Assembly: GCA_020073165.1 (NCBI GenBank)
Contig: JAIQFP010000005.1
Location: forward strand, 1-64,000
Length of the DNA: 64,000 nucleotides
Direction of reading: 5' to 3'
From: Terriglobia bacterium
GTDB lineage: Bacteria > Acidobacteriota > Terriglobia > Terriglobales > Acidobacteriaceae
Below the pieces are notes generated by a model. That model saw nothing but the letters and a program-made list of their open reading frames with translations. It had not been told where the DNA came from and made no database searches. A program made the translations under genes and the position numbers. Shown here piece by piece: positions 9,251-18,037 of this stretch (positions are counted from its first letter, which is position 1; every line of letters begins with the position of its first letter).

Positions 9251-11806
9251 ATGAGCGTTACTCCCACGCAACTCGGGACCGCAAGCGGCGGCTTGAGCGG
9301 CAGTCGTGCCGCGTCGACCTTGGCTGGACGGGAAGCGGCAAATGCCCGTGTTGCCAGAGTATTCTTCTTTCTTGGGTCCCGGTTCGCCTTCGGCGGGTTT
9401 CTGCTGCTCACGTCGGTGTATATCCTGCTGCTTTATATCCCGTTCACCTATTTTGGCTTCATTCACGATCCGCTGCTGGGATGGCTGCCGGTATTCGTGC
9501 GCATCCATCCCTACCTTTTCGGAATCCTGCTCGGGGCGACGGTAGTGACCTTGCTGCCCGAGCTGCGCGCGGCGCGGACGCGGAGATCGGCGGCGGCCTT
9601 TGTGCTGCTGAACGGAGTGGTATGCGTCTACTTTCTGGCTCGACCGTCGCTGGGGAGCATGTTGCGTGATCTGTTCACCTATGTGTGGGCCTTGCTCTGC
9701 TTGTTCCCCCTGATGTGGCTGGCAGCGCTGGACCTAGCGGGCAGAGAGGAAGGGAAGACCGAGATGGCAACACGGCCGCAGAGAGGGGTGAATCTGTCGA
9801 CCACAACCCTCGCTGCGCTGTTGGTGACATTCGTGTTTGCGACAACGTCGCTGCTGCAGCGGGCGCTTCATGAAAGCTCCGGCGCCCAGGGATCGTGGCT
9901 GCGGGAGCTTGGGACGAGCCTGGTGTTCCACTTGGTCATCTTTACCGCGGTGGGCGCTGTCATCTGGGGAATGCGAGCCGCGACACGGAGAACGCACTGG
10001 CCGGAGCAGACATACTTCGTGGTCACTCGCGCAGTGGCGTGGCTGATCTGCTTTGAGGTGATCCGCGGCATCGCGTTGCCGACGATCTCGTTTGATGGGG
10101 TGCAGGCGAATCTGTTTGCCGCGGTGTTTGCCCTGGCGCTGGTGGCGTACGCCACCGGAATCATGGCAAAACTGCGCACGGGACTGAGCGTGACGGCAGG
10201 GTGGAACAGTGGGCGGCCCCGGGCCTGGCAACTTATCGTCTGCGGACTTTTGCTGCTGGCGGCGTGCTACGCCATCCCGGTGGTCATTGGGCGCACCGAC
10301 TGGGACTTTGTCCTGCAGAAGATTGCGGTGCTGCTGGTCTGGCTGAGCGTAGTCGGTCTTCTAGGCTGGGCAGGCGCCGCGTTGCAAGGGAGACGGTTGT
10401 GGATAACCAGCGTTGTGGCGCTGGTTTTCGCGACCGCAGGATTTGGAGCTTACCGGGCGCTGGCTTCCTCCCACTTCGAGGGGCAGGCGGAATGGACGGC
10501 AACGTTCGAGAGTTATGCCGGGGCGGACATTTCCTTCAAGACGGCCTACGACATTGTGTCGCGCTCCATGGATAACGAAGCCTATGACGGCTTTTACCGC
10601 TTTCTGCGGCAGAATACGAACCTGGGCCGAGACGTGGCCGTGGGCCCCGCGGACACCCGCCTGGTCAGCGATCTGAAACCCACCGTAGGTGAAAAACCCA
10701 ACATCTTCGTCTTCGTGATCGACAGCCTGCGCCGGGACTACATCTCGCCGTACAGCGCTTCCGTTACTTACACGCCGGAGATCGGCAGCTTCGCCCGCGA
10801 CAGCGTGGTCATGCAAAATGCCTTCACGCGCTATGCGGGGACGGCGCTGTCGGAGCCCGCCATCTGGGTGGGCGCAATGCAGTTGCACAAGCAATACATC
10901 GAGCCCTTCTATCCCATGAACAACCTGCAGAAGCTGCTCGATACTGAAGGCTACCAGAGCTACGTCAGTGTGGATCCCATTCTGCGAATCATCTTGCGGC
11001 CGTCGCCGGCGATGACGGAACTGGACAAGGACACAAAGTTCTGGGGCGATCTGGATTTCATCCCCACGCTGAAAGAATTGCAAGCCAAAATCGAGACACG
11101 GAGCGACAAGAAGAGGCCCATCTTTGCCTACACCCAACCGCAGAACGTGCACACGCTCACGCTGGAGCGCTCGCGGCGAAGCGGCAGCCGCCGGGAGATC
11201 AGCATTTATGAGCTGCAACGCATGGACACGGCCTTCGGTGAATTTGTGCAGTTCCTCAAGCGGCAGGGCCTGTACGACAACAGCATCATTATCCTGACCT
11301 CCGATCATGGCGACTCCTACGGCGAATTTGGCCGCTACGGGCACGCGGATTTTCTTTTCCCGGAGATCATCAAGATCCCCTTAATCATCCACTTGCCGCC
11401 GCGGATGCGGGAGAAGCTGGTGTGGGACACGCAGCAGATCGCCTTTAATCTGGACATCACGCCGAGCCTTTACTACCTGCTGGGTCATCCGCCGGCGGTA
11501 AAGAACGAGCTGTTCGGCCGGCCGCTGTTCACGCAGACACGGGAAGAGCAGGCGGGCGCGGTTCGCTCCGAATACCTGATTGCTTCCAGCTACGCTCCGG
11601 TGTACGGGATTCTCGGGGATGATGGCAGGTCGCTGTTCATTGTCGATGCGGTCAATCGCAGAAACTACTTCTACAATCTCACCAACGATCCGGAGGGCGT
11701 GCACAACCGCGTGACTCCGCAAATTCTCGAGCAGAACGAGCCGGTGATCCGCCAAGGGGTCACCTTGATCGATCGCTTTTACGGCTACACCCCGGCTAGC
11801 CACTGA
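9251..11806 (+). CDS. Membrane-anchored alkaline-phosphatase/sulfatase-fold enzyme
   Basis: An 851-aa protein. Residues about 30-420 contain around nine hydrophobic segments, and residues about 480-780 form a sulfatase-fold domain facing outward: NIFVFVIDSLRRDY gives the metal-binding Asp and TSDHGDSYGE the later metal ligands. At the nucleophile position there is YAGTALSEPA, a Thr. It lacks the Cys-x-Pro-x-Arg motif of formylglycine sulfatases, so it resembles phosphoglycerol or phosphoethanolamine transferases of the LtaS/EptA type more than true sulfatases. Envelope polymer modification is the best guess. Only a weak ribosome site precedes ATG 9251. Confidence 0.8.
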   Translation: MSVTPTQLGTASGGLSGSRAASTLAGREAANARVARVFFFLGSRFAFGGFLLLTSVYILLLYIPFTYFGFIHDPLLGWLPVFVRIHPYLFGILLGATVVTLLPELRAARTRRSAAAFVLLNGVVCVYFLARPSLGSMLRDLFTYVWALLCLFPLMWLAALDLAGREEGKTEMATRPQRGVNLSTTTLAALLVTFVFATTSLLQRALHESSGAQGSWLRELGTSLVFHLVIFTAVGAVIWGMRAATRRTHWPEQTYFVVTRAVAWLICFEVIRGIALPTISFDGVQANLFAAVFALALVAYATGIMAKLRTGLSVTAGWNSGRPRAWQLIVCGLLLLAACYAIPVVIGRTDWDFVLQKIAVLLVWLSVVGLLGWAGAALQGRRLWITSVVALVFATAGFGAYRALASSHFEGQAEWTATFESYAGADISFKTAYDIVSRSMDNEAYDGFYRFLRQNTNLGRDVAVGPADTRLVSDLKPTVGEKPNIFVFVIDSLRRDYISPYSASVTYTPEIGSFARDSVVMQNAFTRYAGTALSEPAIWVGAMQLHKQYIEPFYPMNNLQKLLDTEGYQSYVSVDPILRIILRPSPAMTELDKDTKFWGDLDFIPTLKELQAKIETRSDKKRPIFAYTQPQNVHTLTLERSRRSGSRREISIYELQRMDTAFGEFVQFLKRQGLYDNSIIILTSDHGDSYGEFGRYGHADFLFPEIIKIPLIIHLPPRMREKLVWDTQQIAFNLDITPSLYYLLGHPPAVKNELFGRPLFTQTREEQAGAVRSEYLIASSYAPVYGILGDDGRSLFIVDAVNRRNYFYNLTNDPEGVHNRVTPQILEQNEPVIRQGVTLIDRFYGYTPASH

Positions 11807-11831
11807 TCTGCGACGCCACAGCTTTGATTTC

Positions 11832-13490
11832 TTATACGGCCACGCTGGGCAGAAATCGCGGCGGCTTGCGGACCTTGGTTGCCTGCTCGAATCCGTACGC
11901 GATCTTCAGCAGTGTGGGCTCACTCCAGTCCCGGCCAAAGAAGGAAATCCCCACCGGCAGGCCAGAGATGAATCCTGCGGGCACGGTGATGTCGGGATAT
12001 CCCGCCACTGCCGCGGCATTGGAACTTCCGCCCGCAGCGTGATCGCCGTTCACCAGGTCGGTGAGCCAGGCGGGGCCGGCGGTTGGGGCCACGATGGCGT
12101 CCAGGTTGAACTTGTCCATCACGGCGTCTATGCCTTCTTTGCGCGACAGACGGTGATTTGCGTCCAAAGCGTCCAGGTATTCCTTGCTGGTCAGCGGACC
12201 CTTGGCCTGGGCCTTGAGGAAGATGTCCTGGGCGAACCAGGGCATCTCTTTGTCGCGGTTGCGGTCATTGAACTCGATAATTTCCTGTAGAGAGTGCACC
12301 GGAGCGGCCGGGCCAAGACCCTCCAGATAAGAGTTGAGATCGGCCTTAAGTTCATAGAGGAGCACCGTGAGCTCGGTATCGTCGAACTTACCGTGCGACG
12401 GCAGGTCGGCGGGATCAATAATCTCTGCCCCCTGACGCTTCATCTCCTCGAGCAGGCTGTTCATCAGAACGTCCACGCCGTCGTGAAAGCCGAAATACTT
12501 CCGCGCTACGCCAATCCGCGCGCCGCGCAATCCGTTGGGATCGAGAAAGCGGGTGTAATCGGTCTGAGCCTTGCCCTGGCTTTCGGCCGTTGCGGCATCG
12601 CGCGGGTCCACCCCTGCCAGCGTGCCCAACAGAATGGCCGCATCCCGCAGCGTGCGCGCCATGGGACCAGCGGTGTCCTGGCTGTGTGCGATGGGAATGA
12701 TGCCGGAGCGACTGACCAGGCCGAGCGTGGGCTTGATGCCTACCAGCCCGTTGGCGGATGCAGGACACACGACCGAGCCATCGGTCTCCGTACCCACAGC
12801 GACGGCACAGAAATTGGATGCGACCGCCGCACCCGAGCCCGAACTGGAGCCGCAAGGATTGCGATCGAGCGCGTAGGGGTTCCTGGTCAATCCGCCGCGG
12901 CCGCTCCAGCCGCTGGTGGAATGGCTGGAACGAATGTTGGCCCACTCGCTGAGATTGGTTTTGCCGAGAATGACGGCTCCTGCGGTGCGCAGTTGCTGGA
13001 CGACGAAGGAGTCCCCAACTGGCCGCGAGCGCAGTAGAGCGAGGGATCCAGCTGTGGTCATCATGCCGTCGGCGGTGTCGATGTTGTCTTTGATCAAGAC
13101 GGAGATGCCGTGCATAGGGCCGCGCGCGCCCTTCTGCTTGCGCTCCTGGTCGAGGGAGTCGGCGATCGAAAGGGCATCGCGATTGACTTCAATCACGCTA
13201 TTCACCGCCGGGCCCTGTTTGTCGAGCGACTCAATCCGCGCCAGGTATGTCTCGGCCAGGGAGCGAGCGGTAAACTTGCCGGAATTCATGCCCGTTTGGA
13301 GGTCAGCGATGGTGATCTCGTCGAGCTCAAACGGCGAGACATCCGGGGCGGACGGAGAGGATGGCGCTAACACGCGAGCGCCCGCCAAAGCCGGCAGCAC
13401 GGCGGCGCCGACTCCGGTGAGCAGACTGGTCTGCAGGAAACGGCGTCGGGGGGCTTCGCAATCAGGCAGTGGGTCTGTCTTTGGGCTCAA
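11832..13490 (-). CDS. Tat-exported amidase-signature hydrolase
   Basis: A 552-aa protein of the amidase signature family. IKDNID supplies the catalytic Lys, CGSSSGSGAA the cis-Ser, and GTETDGSVVCPAS the nucleophile Ser. The N-terminus has a twin-arginine signal (RRRFLQTSLLTGVGAAVLPA). The start is taken as TTG 13490 because AAGGAG lies 8 bases upstream; an ATG at 13544 in the same frame would add 18 residues before the signal and lacks a ribosome site. Such enzymes hydrolyse amides or acylamino bonds, and the periplasmic substrate is unknown. It converges on the sulfatase-fold gene. Confidence 0.88.
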   Translation of the reverse strand: MSPKTDPLPDCEAPRRRFLQTSLLTGVGAAVLPALAGARVLAPSSPSAPDVSPFELDEITIADLQTGMNSGKFTARSLAETYLARIESLDKQGPAVNSVIEVNRDALSIADSLDQERKQKGARGPMHGISVLIKDNIDTADGMMTTAGSLALLRSRPVGDSFVVQQLRTAGAVILGKTNLSEWANIRSSHSTSGWSGRGGLTRNPYALDRNPCGSSSGSGAAVASNFCAVAVGTETDGSVVCPASANGLVGIKPTLGLVSRSGIIPIAHSQDTAGPMARTLRDAAILLGTLAGVDPRDAATAESQGKAQTDYTRFLDPNGLRGARIGVARKYFGFHDGVDVLMNSLLEEMKRQGAEIIDPADLPSHGKFDDTELTVLLYELKADLNSYLEGLGPAAPVHSLQEIIEFNDRNRDKEMPWFAQDIFLKAQAKGPLTSKEYLDALDANHRLSRKEGIDAVMDKFNLDAIVAPTAGPAWLTDLVNGDHAAGGSSNAAAVAGYPDITVPAGFISGLPVGISFFGRDWSEPTLLKIAYGFEQATKVRKPPRFLPSVAV

Positions 13491-13616
13491 GGGCGTTTCT
13501 CCTTGGAAAAGAAACGAAATTATAGGCGATGGGTTGGCATACATCCGACAGGAACTTGGACGGGCTACGCCCTGTTCGTGTTTTTCCCACAGGGGTGAGC
13601 GCCGACATCAGCAGAA

Positions 13617-13640
13617 AAGGCAGCGCACAGGCGCTGCCTT
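13617..13640 (-). terminator. Rho-independent terminator
   Basis: On the minus strand AAGGCAGCGC, loop CTGT, GCGCTGCCTT, then TTCTG. It lies 23 bases after the stop of the DUF948-like gene at 13663. Confidence 0.8.
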
Positions 13641-13662
13641 CTACCTTCCGATTCCGGACCGC

Positions 13663-14169
13663 CTAGATGAACATTTCGTCCTGTGGAACGCCGATGCCAT
13701 TACGCCGGCGGCGCCTGCTGCCAAGCAGGAACTCCAATCCCGCAGTCACCCCCTGCAGCAGCCCGGAGAGTTGCCGCACCGGCGACACCACCGTCTTGTG
13801 GACCATGTCGGTGGTCTCTTCCACGCGGTCGATAGTGCGGGTGAGCAGTTCGTCGCCACGAATGATCTGCAAGCGGGCGCGGTCGATCACATCGCTGACG
13901 GTGGCGTCCAGCCGCTCCATCTGGGAGCGAACCATGGTAGTGGTGTCGCTGACATTCGTGACCGCAATCTCGATCTTGGGGCGCAACTCGGTCAGCATGG
14001 AGTGCGCCAATTCCGCCGTGGGCACGACCCTGGTCTTGACCTCGGTGAGCAGCGCTTCCATGCGGGCCCGGCTCTTTTGCACGCCCAGGTACAGGACAAT
14101 GAGAATGACCGCTTGAGTGAACACAGCGGCCGAGGTTACGGCAATCGAGATAGTAAGGAGGTTCTCCAT
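13663..14169 (-). CDS. DUF948-like membrane-anchored coiled-coil protein
   Basis: A 168-aa protein. One N-terminal transmembrane helix (ISIAVTSAAVFTQAVILIVLYLG) is followed by a long amphipathic coiled coil with heptads (MEALLTEVKTRVVP, MVRSQMERLDATVSDVIDRA) and a basic tail, RRRRRN. This layout matches DUF948 general-stress or envelope proteins. The start at 14169 is preferred because CGGAG lies about 8 bases before it; the codon two upstream (14175) is also ATG. It is followed 55 bases on by the YtxH-like gene in opposite order of transcription (both minus), which suggests a shared envelope-stress locus. Confidence 0.7.
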   Translation of the reverse strand: MENLLTISIAVTSAAVFTQAVILIVLYLGVQKSRARMEALLTEVKTRVVPTAELAHSMLTELRPKIEIAVTNVSDTTTMVRSQMERLDATVSDVIDRARLQIIRGDELLTRTIDRVEETTDMVHKTVVSPVRQLSGLLQGVTAGLEFLLGSRRRRRNGIGVPQDEMFI

Positions 14170-14224
14170 AAGCATTGCTCCGCGTCACAGCACTAGCGGC
14201 TAGGTCCGGCGGAGAAGTACTGCA

Positions 14225-14533
14225 TTACAGATTCTTTGCGCCGCCTTCGGTCGTAGTCGCTTCCTGATAGGCCTGCCGGCCGGCTTCGTAGGCTGAGCGG
14301 AACTGTTCCTTCTGCTGAGTCAGGACGTCTTTGCCCCGATCCACCCACTCCCCGGCCTGCTCTCGAGCCTGGCGTGCGCGCTCGCGCACATAGTCACGGC
14401 CCTCTTCCGCTCTGGAGCGAATGGCCTCCCGGGTCTCGCTGCCGGAACGCGGCGCATACAGCACGCCCGCGAGAGCGCCAATGCCCAGACCCGCAAGAAA
14501 CCAGAGGAAACTGTTACCGTCTCTGTCGGACAT
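14225..14533 (-). CDS. YtxH-domain protein
   Basis: A 102-aa protein starting at ATG 14533 behind GGAGG. FLWFLAGLGIGALAGVLYAP followed by RSGSETREAIRSRAEEGRD is the YtxH family signature: a short membrane helix ending in YAP.SG.ETR and a charged coiled coil. These are small stress-associated envelope proteins of unknown mechanism. The longer frame back to 14596 has no ribosome site. The gene lies upstream of the DUF948-like gene, with which it is probably co-transcribed. Confidence 0.85.
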   Translation of the reverse strand: MSDRDGNSFLWFLAGLGIGALAGVLYAPRSGSETREAIRSRAEEGRDYVRERARQAREQAGEWVDRGKDVLTQQKEQFRSAYEAGRQAYQEATTTEGGAKNL

Positions 14534-14687
14534 AATCCACCTCCAGCGATAATGGCTAACTAACGGGATGGTAGCACCCGGTCTGAGGAAATACAATTCT
14601 GGGGAAGTCCTTTGCCGTCAGCCAATACCGTGGACTTGTAGCCGGGCCGCACAAGCGAGACAATGGCAACGCACCCAGGAGTCTCCC

Positions 14688-15113
14688 GTGTCACCCAAGT
14701 ATCGCCAACCCGGGTACCAGGATCGCGGCGACGAGCCGCAGAAGAAAGGGTCTGCCGAGAAGCCCATGCGGCGCGACCAGACCTTTGGTCCGCGTCCCAT
14801 CCAGATGCCGGGCACGCGCAGCGTGTCGCGCTGTTCGCAGTGTGGCACTCTGCTTCAGGGGCTTGTGGAACCGCCAGGGCCGTGCCCCAAGTGCGGCTTC
14901 GAACTGCACTCCTGCAAGCAGTGCACTTACTTCGATCCCTCCAGCCGCTTCGAGTGCATGCAACCCATCCCCGAGCGGATTGCGCGCAAGGACGCGCGCA
15001 ACGAATGCACTTTTTATTCAATGCGCGTCACCCGGGAGAAAGAGACTTCCACGCCGGCAGCCGCCAAACCCAGCGACGCCCGCCAGGCGTTCGAGAATTT
15101 GTTCAAGAAATAG
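14688..15113 (+). CDS. Zinc-ribbon protein
   Basis: A 141-aa protein starting at GTG 14688, with AGGAG 6-7 bases upstream. The centre has four Cys pairs: CSQCG and CPKCG form one zinc ribbon, then CKQC and a later C...C pair (FECMQP, NECTFYS). Both termini are basic and disordered (PKYRQPGYQDRG; KPSDARQAFENLFKK). The second half resembles short acidobacterial 'CKQCTYFDPSSRFEC' proteins of unknown function. Nucleic-acid or protein binding is possible. The gene is divergent from ytxH. Confidence 0.75.
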   Translation: MSPKYRQPGYQDRGDEPQKKGSAEKPMRRDQTFGPRPIQMPGTRSVSRCSQCGTLLQGLVEPPGPCPKCGFELHSCKQCTYFDPSSRFECMQPIPERIARKDARNECTFYSMRVTREKETSTPAAAKPSDARQAFENLFKK

Positions 15114-15138
15114 GAATCCCTACTGCAGGTTGGCGCCT

Positions 15139-15906
15139 TTACGGCTTCAGCGTCGGTCGCAGCAGCACTTCGCTGGCGAACGATTGCGGCGCTTGTGTCA
15201 CCAGCATGGCGACCACATGCGCCACATCGTCGGCTTGCAGCATCTTGCGCGGGTCTTTTCCTGTGTGCGGAGTCAGTTCGGTGTCAACCGAGCCGGGGCA
15301 GACGACGGAGACGCGGATGTTGTGAGTGCGCAGTTCTTCGGCCACCGAGTAGCTCAGCCCGTTGAGCCCCCACTTGGAGGCGGCGTAGGCAGCACCGTTG
15401 GGGAGAGGGTTCTTGCCGGCGAGCGACGAGATATTGACGATGTGTCCGCTGCCCGCGCGAATCATGAGCGGAGCGAAACTGCGGATGCAGTAGTAGACGC
15501 CCCGCAGATTGGTGTTGAGCACCTTGTCCCATGCGTCCGCGGGCATCTGGTGCAGCGGGCCTCCGAAGCCGCCAATGCCAGCATTGTTCACCAGGATGTC
15601 GAGGCGCCCGAAACTCCGCTCCACATGGGCCGCGAGGTTTTCGACCGAAGGAAGATCCATGACGTCACACTCGGCAACTTCAGCTCGTCCACCGCTCCGG
15701 GCGATGGCCGCAGCCGTGGACTCCAAGGGCGCCCGCGAGCGGCCGCAGAGCACTGCCGCCGCGCCCATATCCGCCAGCTTGCGGGCGATGGCAGCGCCAA
15801 TGCCCCGTCCTGCACCGGTGATGACTGCCACTTGTCCTGTTAGGGAAGCCCGCTGCTGGTCCGTCATAAATGCACCTAGGGCCGGAGTTCCACTTTGGGA
15901 AACCAT
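15139..15906 (-). CDS. SDR-family NAD(P)-dependent oxidoreductase
   Basis: A 255-aa classical short-chain dehydrogenase: TGAGRGIGAA for cofactor binding, NNAG at strand 4, and the Ser ... YAASK catalytic triad. The closest general type is 3-ketoacyl-ACP reductase-like, but the substrate cannot be read. The start is placed at ATG 15906 after AAGGGAG; another Met 13 codons in is possible. It is divergent from the TPR protein gene. Confidence 0.88.
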   Translation of the reverse strand: MVSQSGTPALGAFMTDQQRASLTGQVAVITGAGRGIGAAIARKLADMGAAAVLCGRSRAPLESTAAAIARSGGRAEVAECDVMDLPSVENLAAHVERSFGRLDILVNNAGIGGFGGPLHQMPADAWDKVLNTNLRGVYYCIRSFAPLMIRAGSGHIVNISSLAGKNPLPNGAAYAASKWGLNGLSYSVAEELRTHNIRVSVVCPGSVDTELTPHTGKDPRKMLQADDVAHVVAMLVTQAPQSFASEVLLRPTLKP

Positions 15907-15965
15907 CCGGTCACTCCCTTTCTTGCATCGTACAAGGTAGACATATTTGAGCCGGGTGCGCAAAC

Positions 15966-15994
15966 TTGCCTTAGGCGTTGTACATACTTATAAT
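15966..15994 (+). promoter_or_regulatory. Sigma70-type promoter for the TPR gene
   Basis: TTGCCT at 15966-15971, 17-base spacer, TATAAT at 15989-15994. The predicted leader is about 175 bases and G/C rich. Within it, TGGGC/GCCCA followed by six T (near 16073-16098) looks like a weak attenuator. Confidence 0.65.
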
Positions 15995-16175
15995 CCGGCT
16001 CACCGGAATAAGCGTCTTTATTTGCCTGAAGGCTTCATGGAAGCATCAGGCGGTTCCGGGCCCGTCGCATGGGCAGGCGAAGCCCACGTTTTTTGAGAGC
16101 ACCCGGGTGAGCTGGGTTTGGGTTGTGCCCGGGTGAGTGTCGCGGATTCCCCGAGTTTTTCAAGGAGCCATTCGA

Positions 16176-17462
16176 ATGAAGAAGAGTCTGGTGGCGATTG
16201 TGCTTGCGTGTGTGGGGTTGGCAGGTGGACAGACTGCGCCGCAACCGCCGGCGCAAGCGGCCGCATCCCCGCAACAGCCGCAACAGCAGAAAAAGGAGAT
16301 TAAGGACCCGGCGGAGTACAACGCCTACGTGGGCGCGGTGCAGCAGCAGGATGCCGCGGCCAAGATCAGCGGGTTGGAAGCCTTCCTGGCGCAATATCCC
16401 AACAGCGTGATGAAAGAGGATGCGCTGGATTTGCTGATGGCTACGTATCAGCAAGCCGGGAACCAGGCGAAGGTGGTGGAAACCGCCAATCGGCTGCTGG
16501 CCGTCAACCCGGACAACACCAAGGCGCTGGTGCTGTTGGCTTATCTGGAGCGCTCCTCGCAGAAATGGGCGGACGCCAAACAACATGCGGAACACGGGCT
16601 GCAGGCCCTTCCCAAGATGCCCAAGCCGGACGGTGTCTCGGATGCGGACTTCACTAAACAGAAGTCCCAATTGTCCGCCCTGTTGAACAGCGTAGCCGGC
16701 CTCTCCGCCTTGCAGCTAAAGGACTACCCTGAGGCGCAAAAGTATTTGCGGGCCGCCGTAGAGGCAGACCCCAACAACGTGGAGAACATTTACCCCCTGG
16801 CCTTGGCTTACTTGACTGCCAGTCCTTCCGACGATGTGAACGGACTGTTCTTCATCGCCCGCGCCGCGAACCTCATTGCCGATCCCAAAGGGAAAGCGGA
16901 CGTCATCAAGTTCGGCCACAGCAAGTACCGGACCTATCACGGCTCCGATGACGGCTGGAACGAACTCCTGGCCCAGACGGCGACTACAGCGCTGCCGCCG
17001 GCGGGGTTCACCATCACAAAGTACGTTCCCCCTACTCCGCAGCAGCAGGCGGATGAAATTGCAAAGACCAAGAAGCCCGAGGAGATGGGCTTTGCCGAGT
17101 GGGAGCTGATCTTGTCTGTGGGCAGCCCGGAGAGCCAGGACAAAGTGTGGAGCGTGCTCAAGGGCAAGGTCTTGCAGTTGGCCCAGGTGCGGGTCATCGG
17201 TTCGTCGGCCACCAAGCTGCAACTGGCGGCCAGCGTCGATGACATCGATCAGAAGCGAGCCGACATCGAGCTCACCATGCTGGCGCCTCTCCCGGTTAAG
17301 CTGATTCCCAAAGAAGGCGCAGACATCCTTTTCGAGGGAACGCCGGTGTCTTACACCGCAAACCCCTTCGTTATTACCATGGAGAAGGGAGCGCTATTGA
17401 CCAAAGCGGCTCCCGCCCCGGCGAAGAAGCCGCCGGTGCACAAGAAGCGTCCGGGCGCGTAA
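16176..17462 (+). CDS. Exported TPR-repeat protein
   Basis: A 428-aa protein starting at ATG 16176, with AAGGAG 9 bases upstream. A signal peptide (KKSLVAIVLACVGLAGGQ) is followed by a Pro/Gln/Ala-rich linker (residues about 20-45) and TPR-like helix pairs across residues 50-230 (ALDLLMATYQQAGNQAKVVE, NPDNTKALVLLAYLERSSQK, YLRAAVEADPNNVENIYPLA). The C-terminal domain of about 180 aa is of unknown fold and ends in a basic Ala/Pro/Lys tail. It is probably a periplasmic scaffold. Confidence 0.8.
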   Translation: MKKSLVAIVLACVGLAGGQTAPQPPAQAAASPQQPQQQKKEIKDPAEYNAYVGAVQQQDAAAKISGLEAFLAQYPNSVMKEDALDLLMATYQQAGNQAKVVETANRLLAVNPDNTKALVLLAYLERSSQKWADAKQHAEHGLQALPKMPKPDGVSDADFTKQKSQLSALLNSVAGLSALQLKDYPEAQKYLRAAVEADPNNVENIYPLALAYLTASPSDDVNGLFFIARAANLIADPKGKADVIKFGHSKYRTYHGSDDGWNELLAQTATTALPPAGFTITKYVPPTPQQQADEIAKTKKPEEMGFAEWELILSVGSPESQDKVWSVLKGKVLQLAQVRVIGSSATKLQLAASVDDIDQKRADIELTMLAPLPVKLIPKEGADILFEGTPVSYTANPFVITMEKGALLTKAAPAPAKKPPVHKKRPGA

Positions 17463-17492
17463 CCGCAACCAATCGTCCGGGAATGAATCAAG

Positions 17493-17522
17493 GCAGCCCT
17501 GGTGGGCTGCCTTTTCCTTTTG
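17493..17522 (+). terminator. Rho-independent terminator
   Basis: GGCAGCCC, loop TGGT, GGGCTGCC, then TTTTCCTTTT, 30 bases after the TPR gene stop. Confidence 0.92.
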
Positions 17523-17602
17523 TGTGGGCCCGCAGCCCCTCGATCACAGCGGGAAGGGCGCGGGCGGGGGTGGTACCTGCAACTGGGGTGGTGCTCGCGA
17601 AC

Positions 17603-17668
17603 GCGAGGTCCTGCGACTCCACAAACGGGTTCGCTTTGCTCACCCGATTGTTCCGCTCAGGATGACAG
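17603..17668 (+). repeat. Hairpin-cassette repeat, copy A
   Basis: Constant left flank GCGAGGTCCTGCGACTCC, a variable hairpin (CGGGT 17626-17630 with ACCCG 17642-17646, extended by CAA/TTG), and constant right flank CCGCTCAGGATGACAG. Other copies are at 28409, 53416 (inverted) and 53584. Confidence 0.75.
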
Positions 17669-17700
17669 TGGGGAACAGTGGGGAGAAGAAGGACGGTTGT

Positions 17701-17979
17701 CTACCGCACCGCCTTCTTCTCGTAACTGAAAGGCCGCGCGCTGCGGGGCGGGCGCTTGATGCCATCGCGCAATTGGCGGACGTCAATCTTCAACTCGTCG
17801 ATGGTGCGGCTCAACGTATTGCGGTGCATGCCCAGCTCGCGCGCGGCGCGGCACTGGTTGCCCTTGTTCTCCTGCAGCACGGTCAGAATGAACTTCTTCT
17901 TGAACTCGCGTACCGCTTCGGAATAAAGAATGTTGCTCTTGTACATCTGCATGATGAGAGCTTCGAGCTGATCTTTCAC
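17701..17979 (-). CDS. Fis-type helix-turn-helix DNA-binding protein
   Basis: A 92-aa protein with a C-terminal HTH_8 domain: FILTVLQENKGNQCRAAREL followed by GMHRNTLSRTIDELKI, as in Fis and the tip of NtrC-type activators. The receiver and AAA+ parts are absent. The start is GTG 17979 (GAGAG upstream); an ATG at 18021 would add 14 residues. It lies 58 bases after cvpA on the same strand and may be the last gene of a purC-cvpA-fis operon. Targets are unknown; it is likely a nucleoid-associated or local regulator. Confidence 0.8.
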   Translation of the reverse strand: MKDQLEALIMQMYKSNILYSEAVREFKKKFILTVLQENKGNQCRAARELGMHRNTLSRTIDELKIDVRQLRDGIKRPPRSARPFSYEKKAVR

Positions 17980-18037
17980 GGCGTCTCTCTTTCTTGGTTG
18001 AAAAGCTGACCGTGCCTGCAAAACCTGTGCCTGTCCG

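Noticed and set aside
12916-14196. 426-codon open frame on the plus strand
   Set aside because: Covers the amidase N-terminus, a terminator and the DUF948-like gene in antisense.
16073-16098. Transcription attenuator in the TPR gene leader
   Set aside because: The stem is only 5 bp before six T; mentioned under the promoter but not called.
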